The translations under genes and the position numbers were made by a program. DNA of 64,000 nucleotides from an uncultured Candidatus Competibacteraceae bacterium. Its GTDB lineage: Bacteria > Pseudomonadota > Gammaproteobacteria > Competibacterales > Competibacteraceae. This document shows, in pieces, positions 1-8,850 of this stretch (within the stretch, counting starts at the first letter, position 1; every line of letters begins with the position of its first letter). Under the pieces are notes generated by a model. The model made no database searches, was not told the DNA's origin, and worked only from the letters and a program-made list of their open reading frames with translations. Location: positions 1 through 64,000 of the forward strand of contig CAIRMO010000077.1 in assembly GCA_903879705.1 (NCBI GenBank), written 5' to 3'.

Positions 1-350
1 ACTTCTTTTGGCCATGGCATACATCACCTCGAATAGAATTTTTGCGCTTAAAATAATTTTTTATTACAACCCGCTTTTACCCCTTTATTTTACAGAAAAG
101 CTATTGAAATTCAATATCTTAGTTTTTAGACAGTCTCTCAAATGATTTGCCGATCACGGAATGACAGCCTGATAATTTTCATAATTTTCAATATCAAATG
201 AAGAAAATACGCCCGGTACTAAAGACGTATGTGGAGATCCACGGCAATGTTATTGCTCTGGTTTTCAGAACCCTGCTGCTATTCTGTAGCAGAAAAAATG
301 GTAAAAATCAAATGGATAATTCCAGAAAAATGAATGCACCTTTCACCCCC
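1..350 (+). other. AT-rich leader upstream of the first gene
   Basis: This stretch is strongly AT-rich and probably holds the promoter of the decarboxylase gene that follows. A 13-bp palindrome (attgaa-a-ttcaat) lies at 103-115. No -35/-10 pair stands out enough to assign. An open frame in the same phase as the next gene starts at 198, but the peptide it would add has no counterpart in the family and has no ribosome-binding site. Confidence 0.4.
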
Positions 351-1316
351 ATGAAGCCGTCCATTCGCAAACGTGTGTTAGTTACTGGCGGTGCCGGATT
401 TCTCGGTTCGCATCTGTGCGAGCGACTGCTCGATGCCGGGCACGACTTGTTGTGTGTCGATAATTTTTACACCGGCACCAAAGACAACCTGCTCCATGTG
501 CTGGCTAACCCGCATCTCGAGCTGATGCGGCATGACGTCACCTTTCCGCTGTATGTGGAAGTAGACGAGATCTTCAACCTGGCTTGTCCAGCCTCGCCGA
601 TCCACTACCAGTTCGATCCGGTGCAGACTACCAAGACCAGTGTGCATGGGGCGATCAATATGCTGGGCTTGGCCAAACGAGTGAAAGCCAATATCCTGCA
701 AGCCTCAACCAGCGAGGTGTACGGCGATCCGGAAGTCCACCCGCAACGCGAAGACTACTGGGGGCGCGTCAATCCCAATGGAATTCGAGCCTGCTATGAC
801 GAAGGGAAGCGCTGCGCCGAGACGCTCTTTTTTGATTACCGTCGTCAGCACGGGCTGAATATTAAGGTCGCACGCATCTTCAACACCTACGGACCGCGCA
901 TGCACCCTAACGATGGCCGGGTAGTCTCCAACTTTATTGTCCAAGCGCTGCATGACGAGCCGATCACCCTCTACGGTGATGGCAGCCAGACCCGGGCGTT
1001 TTGCTATGTGGACGACCTGATCGAAGGTCTGTTACGGCTGATGGCTACGCCGGACGACTTCACCGGGCCGGTAAACCTGGGCAATCCGGGCGAGTTCACC
1101 ATCAAGGAACTGGCGGAAAAAGTGATCGAGCTAACGGGTTCGCGCTCGGTACTGAGCTACCACCCCCTGCCAAGTGATGACCCGACGCAACGCCGGCCAG
1201 ATATCACCTTGGCCCGGAATGCGCTGGGCTGGGAGCCGAAAGTGCATTTGGAGGAAGGTCTGCGGCGTACTATCGCTTACTTCGATGCGCTGTTAAGCGG
1301 GAAGATTGAGGGGTAA
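351..1316 (+). CDS. UDP-glucuronate decarboxylase (UDP-xylose synthase type SDR epimerase)
   Basis: Extended short-chain dehydrogenase that would convert UDP-glucuronate to UDP-xylose, a cytoplasmic nucleotide-sugar step feeding the EPS locus. The N-terminus has the Rossmann signature [12 protein letters not shown]. The family motif [14 protein letters not shown] follows, then the catalytic set around [10 protein letters not shown] and the YDEGKR YxxxK motif, and the late SDQT-like [10 protein letters not shown] stretch. About 321 aa from this start, normal for bacterial UXS. The start at 351 was chosen because family members begin just before RKRVLVTGG. In-frame ATGs at 198, 312 and 330 also exist and none has a clear Shine-Dalgarno, so the start is uncertain. 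dTDP-glucose dehydratase is less likely because the PASP motif is typical of UXS. Confidence 0.88.
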   Translation: MKPSIRKRVLVTGGAGFLGSHLCERLLDAGHDLLCVDNFYTGTKDNLLHVLANPHLELMRHDVTFPLYVEVDEIFNLACPASPIHYQFDPVQTTKTSVHGAINMLGLAKRVKANILQASTSEVYGDPEVHPQREDYWGRVNPNGIRACYDEGKRCAETLFFDYRRQHGLNIKVARIFNTYGPRMHPNDGRVVSNFIVQALHDEPITLYGDGSQTRAFCYVDDLIEGLLRLMATPDDFTGPVNLGNPGEFTIKELAEKVIELTGSRSVLSYHPLPSDDPTQRRPDITLARNALGWEPKVHLEEGLRRTIAYFDALLSGKIEG

Positions 1317-1690
1317 AAAAGGTAAGGCGGCACTTTCTGTATCAAGAAAAGCCTCGCCCCCGCATTCGCGAGGGCAGGCTCTTTAGGGTGGAGGATGAAT
1401 AGTGCGGCAAACGAAGTTTGCGAGGCAGGGCATGATAGACCAGGGATCTGACGAAAGTCCGGGTAGCAAAAATGTATTATAAACGCCATATTAATGCACA
1501 ATAAAGTCATTTAACTACTTTTAGCGACTAGAACTGACCTAATTTGTCAGTATTTAGGGGTTGCGGTTGGGTTTTAGAATCAAAGCGGCCGGATTGTTCC
1601 TTATATATAGCCCTAAAACGGCACTTAAACGCTGTTATTAGCTATTTAGGGTCAGATTGGCCCGGTTAGTGTATATGCTTTTGCTATCTG
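1317..1690 (+). other. Intergenic region before the riboswitch
   Basis: No gene is visible here. Short open frames on the minus strand lack any recognisable domain. The right end (about 1550-1690) is AT-rich and must carry the promoter for the riboswitch-led transcript, but I could not assign a convincing -35/-10 pair. Confidence 0.4.
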
Positions 1691-1776
1691 AAAAGGGCAA
1701 AGCTGTCGAAAGGCAGCGACGCAAAATCACCGGTCTAAGGGGCTTCGGCCCTATGACGGCAGGGTCGCCAGATCAG
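1690..1776 (+). promoter_or_regulatory. Cyclic di-GMP-I (GEMM-I) riboswitch
   Basis: RNA aptamer that binds cyclic di-GMP. The elements occur in GEMM order. AGGGCAAAGC is followed by a 6-bp stem gctgtc/ggcagc closed by a GAAA tetraloop. Then comes the conserved GACGCAAA junction. A second arm follows with CTAAG facing CTATGA, which resembles the 11-nt GAAA-tetraloop receptor, and it is capped by a TTCG tetraloop. The element closes with GACGGCAGGGTCGCC. It lies about 107 nt upstream of the start of the FN3 protein and on the same strand. The expression platform is not obvious: I see no clean terminator stem before the AGGGGA ribosome-binding site near 1868. Confidence 0.9.
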
Positions 1777-1882
1777 CCTCTTCGCGTATGACTTTAAGTT
1801 AGCGTCGTTGCTGTCCCTGTGTTTTGATTCGGTGGTGTGTGTGTGCTCCATACGACATCAAACTCATTAGGGGATCGCAGCG

Positions 1883-2779
1883 ATGATGACTAGTAAAGGG
1901 TTACTCAATTTAATAAAAAATTTTGAGTGTCTAGTAAAATTGGGCATTCTATTTTTTCTTTGTACGGCAACAGTTCAAGCCTATCAAGCCACCCTGAGCT
2001 GGGATGCAAGTGCAGAATCTACCCCTGTCGGCTATCGTGTCCACTACGGACAGGCCAGTGGCAATTACAGCTCAAGTATCGATGTGGGCTTACAGACCAC
2101 ACATACGATATCCAACCTTCAGGATGGCACTTATTACTTTGCCGCTACGAGTTACGATGTCGATAAGATTGAAAGCAGATTTTCCAATGAGGTCAGCAAA
2201 AATTTTACTGCCACCAACCCCCCTTTGCCGAGTCCATGGCTGGATATGGACATCGGTAATGTAGGGCTAACCGGGAAAGCCAGTTTTACGGATAAAACCT
2301 ATACGTTATCAGGGTCTGGAGCCGATATCTGGGGTATCACAGACGCCTTTCACTTTGTGTATCAGCCTTTGAATGGAAACGGAACGATTATCGCGCGCGT
2401 GGTCAGTATTACTAACACGAACTCCTGGGCTAAGGCCGGAGTGATGATTCGTGAAAACCTGGATGCTAACGCGCGCCATGCAATGGTAGTGGTGACTTCG
2501 CAGAATGGCGTCTCTTTCCAACGCCGACTTACGACAAACGCGAACTCCTCCCTTACTGCTGGTGCTTCTGCGAAAGCTCCTTATTGGGTTAAATTAGTGC
2601 GCACCCGTAATCTCTTTAACGCCTACCAATCAGCCGATGGCATTAAGTGGATCGCTATCAGTAAATCGGTCACGATTAATATGGCAACCAGTGTGTACAT
2701 CGGCTTAGCAGTGACGAGCCATGATAACGGCACTCTGAATATTGCGAAGTTTGATAACGTAAGTGTGTACAGCAACTGA
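1883..2779 (+). CDS. Secreted FN3 plus ConA/laminin-G-like domain protein
   Basis: Probably exported carbohydrate- or matrix-binding protein; no catalytic residues recognised. An N-terminal signal peptide (hydrophobic core VKLGILFFLCTATVQA, likely cleavage after VQA about residue 33) precedes a fibronectin type III domain (about 35-108, with ATLSWDAS, VGYRVHYG and YYFAATSYD). A C-terminal ConA-like sandwich (about 118-297) resembles DUF1349-type domains, with WAKAGVMIRENLD, YWVKLVR and FDNVSV. The start ATGATG follows AGGGGA with usual spacing. It sits directly downstream of the c-di-GMP riboswitch and is followed after 13 nt by the beta-helix gene, so the two are likely co-transcribed. Specific ligand unknown. 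Confidence 0.8.
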   Translation: MMTSKGLLNLIKNFECLVKLGILFFLCTATVQAYQATLSWDASAESTPVGYRVHYGQASGNYSSSIDVGLQTTHTISNLQDGTYYFAATSYDVDKIESRFSNEVSKNFTATNPPLPSPWLDMDIGNVGLTGKASFTDKTYTLSGSGADIWGITDAFHFVYQPLNGNGTIIARVVSITNTNSWAKAGVMIRENLDANARHAMVVVTSQNGVSFQRRLTTNANSSLTAGASAKAPYWVKLVRTRNLFNAYQSADGIKWIAISKSVTINMATSVYIGLAVTSHDNGTLNIAKFDNVSVYSN

Positions 2780-2792
2780 CCGGAGGTGTAAA

Positions 2793-4418
2793 GTGAACAT
2801 GTCAACAACCCATTTTTTGAACTTCGCCGCGATCTGCCTTGCTATTGGATTATCCAGCAGTGCTCTGGAAGCGCGAGCAACGACCTATTACGTCGATCCA
2901 ACTGCTGGAAATGACTTCAACGCCGGCACCTCCCAGGCCACGCCGTGGAAAACCATTCCTGGAACGCGCACTACCAATAATTCTGATTTCCTACACAACT
3001 CTTGGGGAAACATTGTTAAGTGGAATATGTATATTCAGCCTGGGGACATCATTGAGCTTAAAGCCGGCACATCCATAACATCAGCAGAAGGTGGTCGGCT
3101 GCTAGTTGATGGAAATTTTTTTAAGAATGGCACATCTACAAATCCGATCGTGATTCGCGTGAGTTCTAGCTGGGGCACAGGGAACTTCATGTACAATGCA
3201 AGTGGGATGACGATCCCGGCTTATTCCTCCGCAGTCGTTATTGATAGGATTGATTATGTCCAGATTCGCGGAGCTGATGCTGCCAAACGATTTTCAGTCG
3301 TGAATGCCTCAGGCGGCGGTTGGGGAATCATTGCCAGTGGTTTATCCGGCACGAGGCAAGTTGGTGTTGTTTTGGACTATCTTGAACTAGCGAACAATAG
3401 TTACGGTGGTTCAAGTATCTCCAGTTCCGACAACTGGACGATCTCAAATTCAATTGCTCATAATAATGGCTCGATCGGATTTGATACCGGCGGTATCAAT
3501 GATATGAATGCCAATAATGGTTTCTATTCGGATGATGAATCGTACAATAATGGAGGGAACTCGACTGGTGGGATTGCACATGGCTTTGGCCTTTATGCTT
3601 CCACGAACATTACTTATCTTCGGTGTACATCCTACAATAACAATCGGCGCGGTTTTGATTTTGGCACAGTGTCCAATACCAATAACGCGAGCGCGACGGT
3701 TATCAATAGCTCTGCGTATACTAATGGCGAAGACGGCTTTGCGGCTAATGGCGGAACAATGGGAACGCAAGTCTTTAATTACATAAACGTTATCTCGTTC
3801 AACAACGCTTCGAGCGGGTTTAGTGTCTATGATGGCCCCATTGTTGGGATCTACCACTCAGTTGCTCACAGCAATGGTGTTCGGTCTTCCTTCGGCGGAA
3901 ACATTGCGATGTTTACAGACGCTGGCTTTCCTCCACCACACATCACACTAAGGAATAATATCTTTTATAAGCCAAAAACTTTTGTGCAGATCTACGAATA
4001 TGATTCTCCCGGTGGCGATCCGGTGGTTAGCAGTGATAATAATATTTATGTCCCACGATCTTTTGATAACGAATTTGGTTTCGAGTTTCCATACGGAACA
4101 GATATTAGTTATACCAACCCTCCAGCATTCATTGGGGCCAACGACAAGCTGGGTACCGCCAAGGATCCGGGGTTCGTTTCAGCAGGTAGCACCACCAACT
4201 TCTTGGCAAACGATTATCATCTTTCTTCTAATACCAGCCTTGCGATTAGTTCAGGCGCAATTCTGTCTTCGATAACATCAGATCCAACTTTGTTAAATAT
4301 TATTGCAAAAGACAGAGATGGGAAGACAAGAAGCTCGCCGCCGGATATCGGCGCCTACCAGTACGCTGGGCCGTCTTCTGGCTTGTCGTCGCCGACAAAT
4401 CTTCGGTTTCTGCCTTAG
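2793..4418 (+). CDS. Secreted right-handed parallel beta-helix protein (pectate-lyase-like fold)
   Basis: Predicted extracellular beta-helix protein that could bind or cleave polysaccharide; no specific lyase or hydrolase signature was recognised. A signal peptide is present (LNFAAICLAIGLSSSALEARA). The mature N-terminus TTYYVDPTAGNDFNAGTS followed by PWKTI is the opening typical of DUF1565/NosD-like beta-helix proteins. Asn-rich repeats over about 150-400 form the helix, and RSSPPDIGAYQY near the C-terminus is the usual last strand of this group. The GTG start at 2793 lies 6 nt after GGAGG (2782-2786); ATG at 2799 is the alternative. It follows the FN3 gene and is AT-richer than the flanking glycosyltransferase genes. 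Confidence 0.82.
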   Translation: MNMSTTHFLNFAAICLAIGLSSSALEARATTYYVDPTAGNDFNAGTSQATPWKTIPGTRTTNNSDFLHNSWGNIVKWNMYIQPGDIIELKAGTSITSAEGGRLLVDGNFFKNGTSTNPIVIRVSSSWGTGNFMYNASGMTIPAYSSAVVIDRIDYVQIRGADAAKRFSVVNASGGGWGIIASGLSGTRQVGVVLDYLELANNSYGGSSISSSDNWTISNSIAHNNGSIGFDTGGINDMNANNGFYSDDESYNNGGNSTGGIAHGFGLYASTNITYLRCTSYNNNRRGFDFGTVSNTNNASATVINSSAYTNGEDGFAANGGTMGTQVFNYINVISFNNASSGFSVYDGPIVGIYHSVAHSNGVRSSFGGNIAMFTDAGFPPPHITLRNNIFYKPKTFVQIYEYDSPGGDPVVSSDNNIYVPRSFDNEFGFEFPYGTDISYTNPPAFIGANDKLGTAKDPGFVSAGSTTNFLANDYHLSSNTSLAISSGAILSSITSDPTLLNIIAKDRDGKTRSSPPDIGAYQYAGPSSGLSSPTNLRFLP

Positions 4419-4522
4419 AAATCTGAGCCGGCGAGACACCGGTGCTGGCTCTTCCTTCGCGCCACCTTGCGTAAGTATGCCGAGCCTACTAGGATACAGA
4501 CTTAGCCACCATCTGTATCTGG

Positions 4523-5956
4523 ATGATTCGAATGAATGCGTTCCACCGAGGCTCCGTCGCTAAACCCACGTCGAATGCTGGACACCTTGCCGCGCTTGGC
4601 CTTGGCGCTGCCGCGGGTTTTTTCACCTTGTTTCTGGCCGATTGTGAGGTGCGCTGGACCATCTACGCCGTCGCTGGGCTGGCGGGCATTGTGTTCATCC
4701 TGGCGATGCCGGCCAAGCGATCATTGTTGATGATGATTTTCATACTGAGCCTGCAAGTCGACGTTCACCTACGCTTTCTGTACGGTCACGCACAAAGCGC
4801 GGGGTTGGCTATCCCCTTGGTGGTCGTTGCCGGCGTAGCCTTGTTAATCTGGTATGCCGGTTCCGGAAATCTAAAGGGATTTAAGTGGGCGGGAAGCATG
4901 CGGATGCCGATCGCCGCCCTTTTCGCGACCACCATGCTCTCTCTGGCAACCACGTCCGAACGATTCGTCGGCGTCACTGCGCTGTGGGAGGGCTTGGAGC
5001 TGTATTTCCTATATTGGCTGACGTTCAACACCGTTCAGACTGAAGATGACTTCAGGCAGGTCATCAAGCTCCTTTTCTTTACCTTGGGCGTCCAGGCGAT
5101 TGTCCTTTTCATCGAGAGCGCATTGGGGCTGAACTTTGACCTTGTAGGAAGCACTTGGGAACTGCAAGAGGTACCGCGACCCGGTGGCACGGTAAGCAGC
5201 AATCCGGCAGGATTTGCGAGCTTCATCATGCCCGCGCTGTTGATGGCAATCGCAAACTTCGCCGCTCGGGAGCACTTCATGCCCAAACGATATCTTTTTG
5301 TCGCGCTCGCACTCGGCACGACCGCCATCGGACTCACCTTTACGCGGGCTCCATGGATAGGCTTTTCCATGGCCTTGGCGTTCGTTGTCATCTATGGTTA
5401 CCGACGACAGTTCATTAAGGTTGGCATGATTGTGTGGATTATTGCGGCCGCTACCGTAATGATGGTGCTTCTCCTACCGAGTATGCTTGCCCGGATCCAG
5501 AGCGGGTACGGGGGCGACGTCACCGGCACGACCACGGTGGACGAGCGGCTGGGATTGATTCAGATCGCATTGAACATTATCACCGCGCATCCTGTCACCG
5601 GCATCGGTCCTGGAGCATACTCCCACGCCTATAAAGACTTTGTTCCTGCAGGAATGGACCAGTGGCTCTTCACAGTCCACAACGAGTTCCTACTCCGTGC
5701 TGCCGAGACCGGCATTCCTGGGGCTCTGGCGTTCGTGGCATTGCTTGTAACCGGCTTCCGAGTCGCAGGGCGACTCGCTCGCTCAGAATCGTCCCTCATC
5801 AGTGTAAGCGCCTTGGGCTGGCTGGCCGCCCTGATTGCCCTGGTCTGGCAGATGAACTGGGTCCCCTGGTCTGGCTGGACTTATAATGCGATGCTGTGGA
5901 TCATGCTTGGGCTGATGGATGGTGCCCAGCGGCTAGTAACGCGGAGCGAAAGATGA
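4523..5956 (+). CDS. O-antigen ligase / Wzy-type polymerase family membrane protein
   Basis: Multi-spanning inner-membrane protein of the Wzy_C (O-antigen ligase) superfamily, 477 aa with roughly 10-12 hydrophobic segments. The large periplasmic loop holds RPGGTVSSNPAGFASF. The conserved late motif HPVTGIGPGAYSH plus VHNEFLLRAAETGIPGA is the Wzy_C signature. In an EPS locus with Wzx, Wzz and Wza homologues the likely role is polymerising lipid-linked repeat units at the periplasmic face; ligase activity cannot be excluded from sequence. It begins 104 nt after the beta-helix gene and is followed by an inverted repeat. Confidence 0.85.
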   Translation: MIRMNAFHRGSVAKPTSNAGHLAALGLGAAAGFFTLFLADCEVRWTIYAVAGLAGIVFILAMPAKRSLLMMIFILSLQVDVHLRFLYGHAQSAGLAIPLVVVAGVALLIWYAGSGNLKGFKWAGSMRMPIAALFATTMLSLATTSERFVGVTALWEGLELYFLYWLTFNTVQTEDDFRQVIKLLFFTLGVQAIVLFIESALGLNFDLVGSTWELQEVPRPGGTVSSNPAGFASFIMPALLMAIANFAAREHFMPKRYLFVALALGTTAIGLTFTRAPWIGFSMALAFVVIYGYRRQFIKVGMIVWIIAAATVMMVLLLPSMLARIQSGYGGDVTGTTTVDERLGLIQIALNIITAHPVTGIGPGAYSHAYKDFVPAGMDQWLFTVHNEFLLRAAETGIPGALAFVALLVTGFRVAGRLARSESSLISVSALGWLAALIALVWQMNWVPWSGWTYNAMLWIMLGLMDGAQRLVTRSER

Positions 5957-5962
5957 TCCGCC

Positions 5963-6020
5963 AAGCAGGGGACAACTGATAATGCAACGCCCGCTGGTGA
6001 GCCTTTGCGATCCCCTGCTT
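5963..6020 (+). terminator. Inverted repeat after the Wzy-type gene
   Basis: Ten-base arms aagcagggga (5963-5972) and tcccctgctt (6011-6020) are perfectly complementary across a 38-nt loop, directly after the stop codon at 5956. There is no T-run right after it, so it is a weak or factor-dependent terminator candidate, or just an mRNA 3' structure. The rest of the interval up to 6256 is AT-rich and shows no convincing gene. Confidence 0.4.
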
Positions 6021-6256
6021 AGCCGGCGAGTACAATGACCGATTAGTAAGAATTGATGCGATTACCTTGGAGGTTTTTTAAATACTATTTCTTCTCCAGG
6101 AATTGCTGGTAGGGCGTGGGGCGGATTCCAAAGAATTCTCCAATCTTTGCACAAACTTTAGTCATTATCTCGAAATAGACCTTAAACCCTTAAAATATGC
6201 TCGGTACGCACAGTACGAAATAGCTTCCAGAGTAACGATCAAGAAAACAAAGAAGG

Positions 6257-7297
6257 ATGAAGATTTCTCAATATTTGGTCACCATATTTCTCGATGCCTT
6301 GGGGAAAATGGGGACCATGCCCAAAAATAAGAGACGGTTGCTGGCCTTACCCGCTAGGGTGCCTGGTTACCTAGAACTCATCCGCCGGTTACAGGCGCAA
6401 AAGATAGCAATCGTGATGTATCATGGGGTGACAGACTGTCCCCCCGCGGTCTTCAATTGGTGCCATCTCAAGGTCGATGAATTCGCCCGACAGATCGACT
6501 TCCTGGTCGAGCATTACACCATCCTGCATCTTGAAGAGGTTATCGAACGGCTACACAGGGGACAGAGCCTGCCACCGAGGACGGCTTGCGTGACCTTTGA
6601 CGATGGCTTCCGTAGTGTTGCAACGACGGCTTTTCCGATCCTCCTGCGGCGTCAGATACCGAGTACGGTATTCCTGGTAACAAGCCAGGTGGGGACCCGG
6701 CAGCCAGCTTGGCCGGACCGGCTGTACTGGAACGTAGCTTGCTCGACGCAAGGCTCGGTAAGGTTCAACGGCGTGGAATACCACCTCGGCAGCAATGATG
6801 ATCGAGCTACAGTTTACAGGAGACTGGCCGAACAGCTAAAGAACATGGATTTGGCCGAGCGCGAGGACCGGTTGGCTAGGCTCACCGAGGCGTTAGGCAA
6901 TTTTCGCGTCCCCTCCGAGGCGGTGGTGGCGACCTTAGACTGGAGCGAGGTAGACGCGCTGGCGCGCACAGGCTTGGTTCGATTCGGCTCGCACACCCAC
7001 ACCCACCCTATCCTCTCCCGCTGTCCGGTGGAAGTGCAACGGGAAGAGTTGGAAACGTCCCGCAACGTACTCCAGGAGCGTGGGCTGTCCGCCTCGCTGT
7101 TCGCCTACCCAAACGGCAGACCCGCCGATTTCACCGCCGACACTCAGCGTCTGCTCCGCGAATTGGGCTATCGTTGTGGGTTGACCACGATCCCGGGATT
7201 AAACAGACCCTACGCGGACCTATACACCCTGCGGCGGGTCAACGTCGGGGCTGATATACTGGGACTACAGTTCAGGTTGTGGATGGCCGGTCTTTAA
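6257..7297 (+). CDS. Polysaccharide deacetylase (NodB homology, CE4)
   Basis: CE4-type metal-dependent deacetylase that would remove N- or O-acetyl groups from the EPS. The NodB domain starts at IVMYHGV. TFDDGF carries the catalytic Asp and the metal-binding Asp, SHTHTHP carries the metal-binding His pair, and FAYPNG is the next conserved motif. No classical signal peptide is visible, so it could be cytoplasmic or poorly predicted. The start is uncertain: ATG 6257 has AAGAAGG directly abutting it, while ATG 6317 is preceded by GGGG and gives MPKNKRRLL, a plausible N-terminus. A second deacetylase lies in the minus arm (12635-13534). Confidence 0.85.
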   Translation: MKISQYLVTIFLDALGKMGTMPKNKRRLLALPARVPGYLELIRRLQAQKIAIVMYHGVTDCPPAVFNWCHLKVDEFARQIDFLVEHYTILHLEEVIERLHRGQSLPPRTACVTFDDGFRSVATTAFPILLRRQIPSTVFLVTSQVGTRQPAWPDRLYWNVACSTQGSVRFNGVEYHLGSNDDRATVYRRLAEQLKNMDLAEREDRLARLTEALGNFRVPSEAVVATLDWSEVDALARTGLVRFGSHTHTHPILSRCPVEVQREELETSRNVLQERGLSASLFAYPNGRPADFTADTQRLLRELGYRCGLTTIPGLNRPYADLYTLRRVNVGADILGLQFRLWMAGL

Positions 7298-7452
7298 GTC
7301 GAGGTGGTGCTGTCGTGCCTGAATCGGTGATGCTACCCAAGGGTGGCTGGCCTATCCCCGACCCATCCAAAAATCCGATGCACATTTGCACTCTGCGCAC
7401 CGGTCACGATCATCACCGAGTTCTCTCAGCTCGTTGTCCCTCGCCAGCCAAC

Positions 7453-7472
7453 CCACCGGCTTTAGCCGGTGG
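7453..7472. repeat. Perfect hairpin (CCACCGGC TTTA GCCGGTGG)
   Basis: Eight-base perfect arms with a 4-nt loop, sitting in the gap between the deacetylase and the ATP-grasp gene. Hairpins of this kind often occur as dispersed REP-like units in proteobacteria. No T-run follows on the plus strand, so a terminator role is only possible. Confidence 0.5.
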
Positions 7473-7522
7473 TAGGTGAGTTTCATCTCAGGTTGTCTAA
7501 AACATAGTCCGCTTCATAAATC

Positions 7523-8746
7523 ATGCCCCCATCATTCGAAACCCAGCACCCGGTATTCGTTTTAGGCCTCTTCGACACTGGCCTCGTAACCGCTCAAGGA
7601 CTTGCCCGACATGGAATTTCTGTCGTGGGGTTCGACTGCGATAAACGAAGTCCCGGTTTTTTTTCGAAGCTCTTTTCACCCGTGCTTTGCCCATCTCCTC
7701 ATGGTGGCGACGATCCGGCGCTGCTGGCACTCCTAAAGAGTCAAGCCAAAGCATTTACGAAGCCCCCCGTACTTTATCCCACGTCAGACGCCTTCGTTGG
7801 TTTCATCGCACGAAACACACAGGAACTGGCGAAGTCCTTTCTGTTCAATATTCCCGAACCTTCCGTAGCTGAAAAAATTCTTGCCAAGCATACTCAAGCA
7901 GAACTCGCGCAAAAAGCAGGCGCAATGGTTCCAAAAATGTTGCTCTTCACACCCGAAACTGTCGATAGCTTGCTTTCCTCATGTAAAAATAGCACTGAAA
8001 TCAATAAGTTCCATTTTCCGGCATTTTTTAAGCCCGTGCATGGCTATCAATGGCAGCGCCACATCAAGAACAAGGGGATGCTGGTACGCTCACCAGGGGA
8101 ATTGCGCATAGCTTTGCAGAATATCCGCAAATTCGATCTAAAAGCGATTCTTCAGGAGATCGTGGTTGGTCCCGCATCCGAACAATTTGAGATTTCGCTC
8201 TATGTCGACACGAAGGGAGATATTTCTGGCCCGTTTGTCATGCGCAAATGGCGTAGCTTTCCGCGAGAACTAGGCACCGGTACCTACGGGACATCGTTGA
8301 TCGATCCCACACTTTCGACCATCGCCCAGAGTCTAGCCCTAAAAATGGGCATTCGCGGTTTTGCCAACATGGAATTCAAACTTGATGCGTGCGACTCGAC
8401 GTTCAAGTTCATTGAGGTGAATCCTCGCGTTTGGCAGCAGGTAGGACTTGCCACGGATTGTGGTCTGGATCTTCTGCTGACTCAGTACCTCGACTTGACC
8501 AAACAGCAGTTTTCACCTGTCACGCAATACCAGGCCGGCGTACACTGGATAGACCCAATTACGGACCTTCTTGCCAACCCTTCGTTTTATGATTGGATAC
8601 GGGTCTTTCACTCCGCCACAAGCAGAGGCATCCTGGCAATAGACGACCCATGGCCTGCCGTTCGCACGATTTTCTTGAGCCGCAGGTTTTTTGGATTATT
8701 AAAGGCTTTATTGAAAAAAACTTGGCTCATGTTGGCAACTCGATGA
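7523..8746 (+). CDS. ATP-grasp family carboxylate-amine ligase-like protein
   Basis: Predicted ATP-dependent ligase joining a carboxylate to an amine or similar nucleophile, cytoplasmic. The N-terminal preATP-grasp part (VFVLGLFDTGLVTAQGLARH, VVGFDCD) is followed by an ATP-grasp core (about 115-320). FPAFFKPVHG is the nucleotide-lysine region and FKFIEVNPRVWQQ carries the metal-binding Glu/Asn pair. Length 407 aa is ordinary for the biotin-carboxylase-like group. Its position between a deacetylase and a GT2 suggests it decorates the EPS or a precursor, for example with an amino acid; the substrate cannot be read from sequence. Confidence 0.75.
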   Translation: MPPSFETQHPVFVLGLFDTGLVTAQGLARHGISVVGFDCDKRSPGFFSKLFSPVLCPSPHGGDDPALLALLKSQAKAFTKPPVLYPTSDAFVGFIARNTQELAKSFLFNIPEPSVAEKILAKHTQAELAQKAGAMVPKMLLFTPETVDSLLSSCKNSTEINKFHFPAFFKPVHGYQWQRHIKNKGMLVRSPGELRIALQNIRKFDLKAILQEIVVGPASEQFEISLYVDTKGDISGPFVMRKWRSFPRELGTGTYGTSLIDPTLSTIAQSLALKMGIRGFANMEFKLDACDSTFKFIEVNPRVWQQVGLATDCGLDLLLTQYLDLTKQQFSPVTQYQAGVHWIDPITDLLANPSFYDWIRVFHSATSRGILAIDDPWPAVRTIFLSRRFFGLLKALLKKTWLMLATR

Positions 8747-8850
8747 CTAGCGGAGAAATTTTTCAACGTGGCTCACCATTCCACCGATTTACCGATATGA
8801 GCGAAAAGTTTTGATGCGTTTGCCCTGCCCCCAAACCCTTGGATTAGCCA

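Noticed and set aside
198-350. 51-residue N-terminal extension of the decarboxylase
   Set aside because: No ribosome-binding site at 198 and the added peptide has no counterpart in UXS proteins; family sequence starts near 351.
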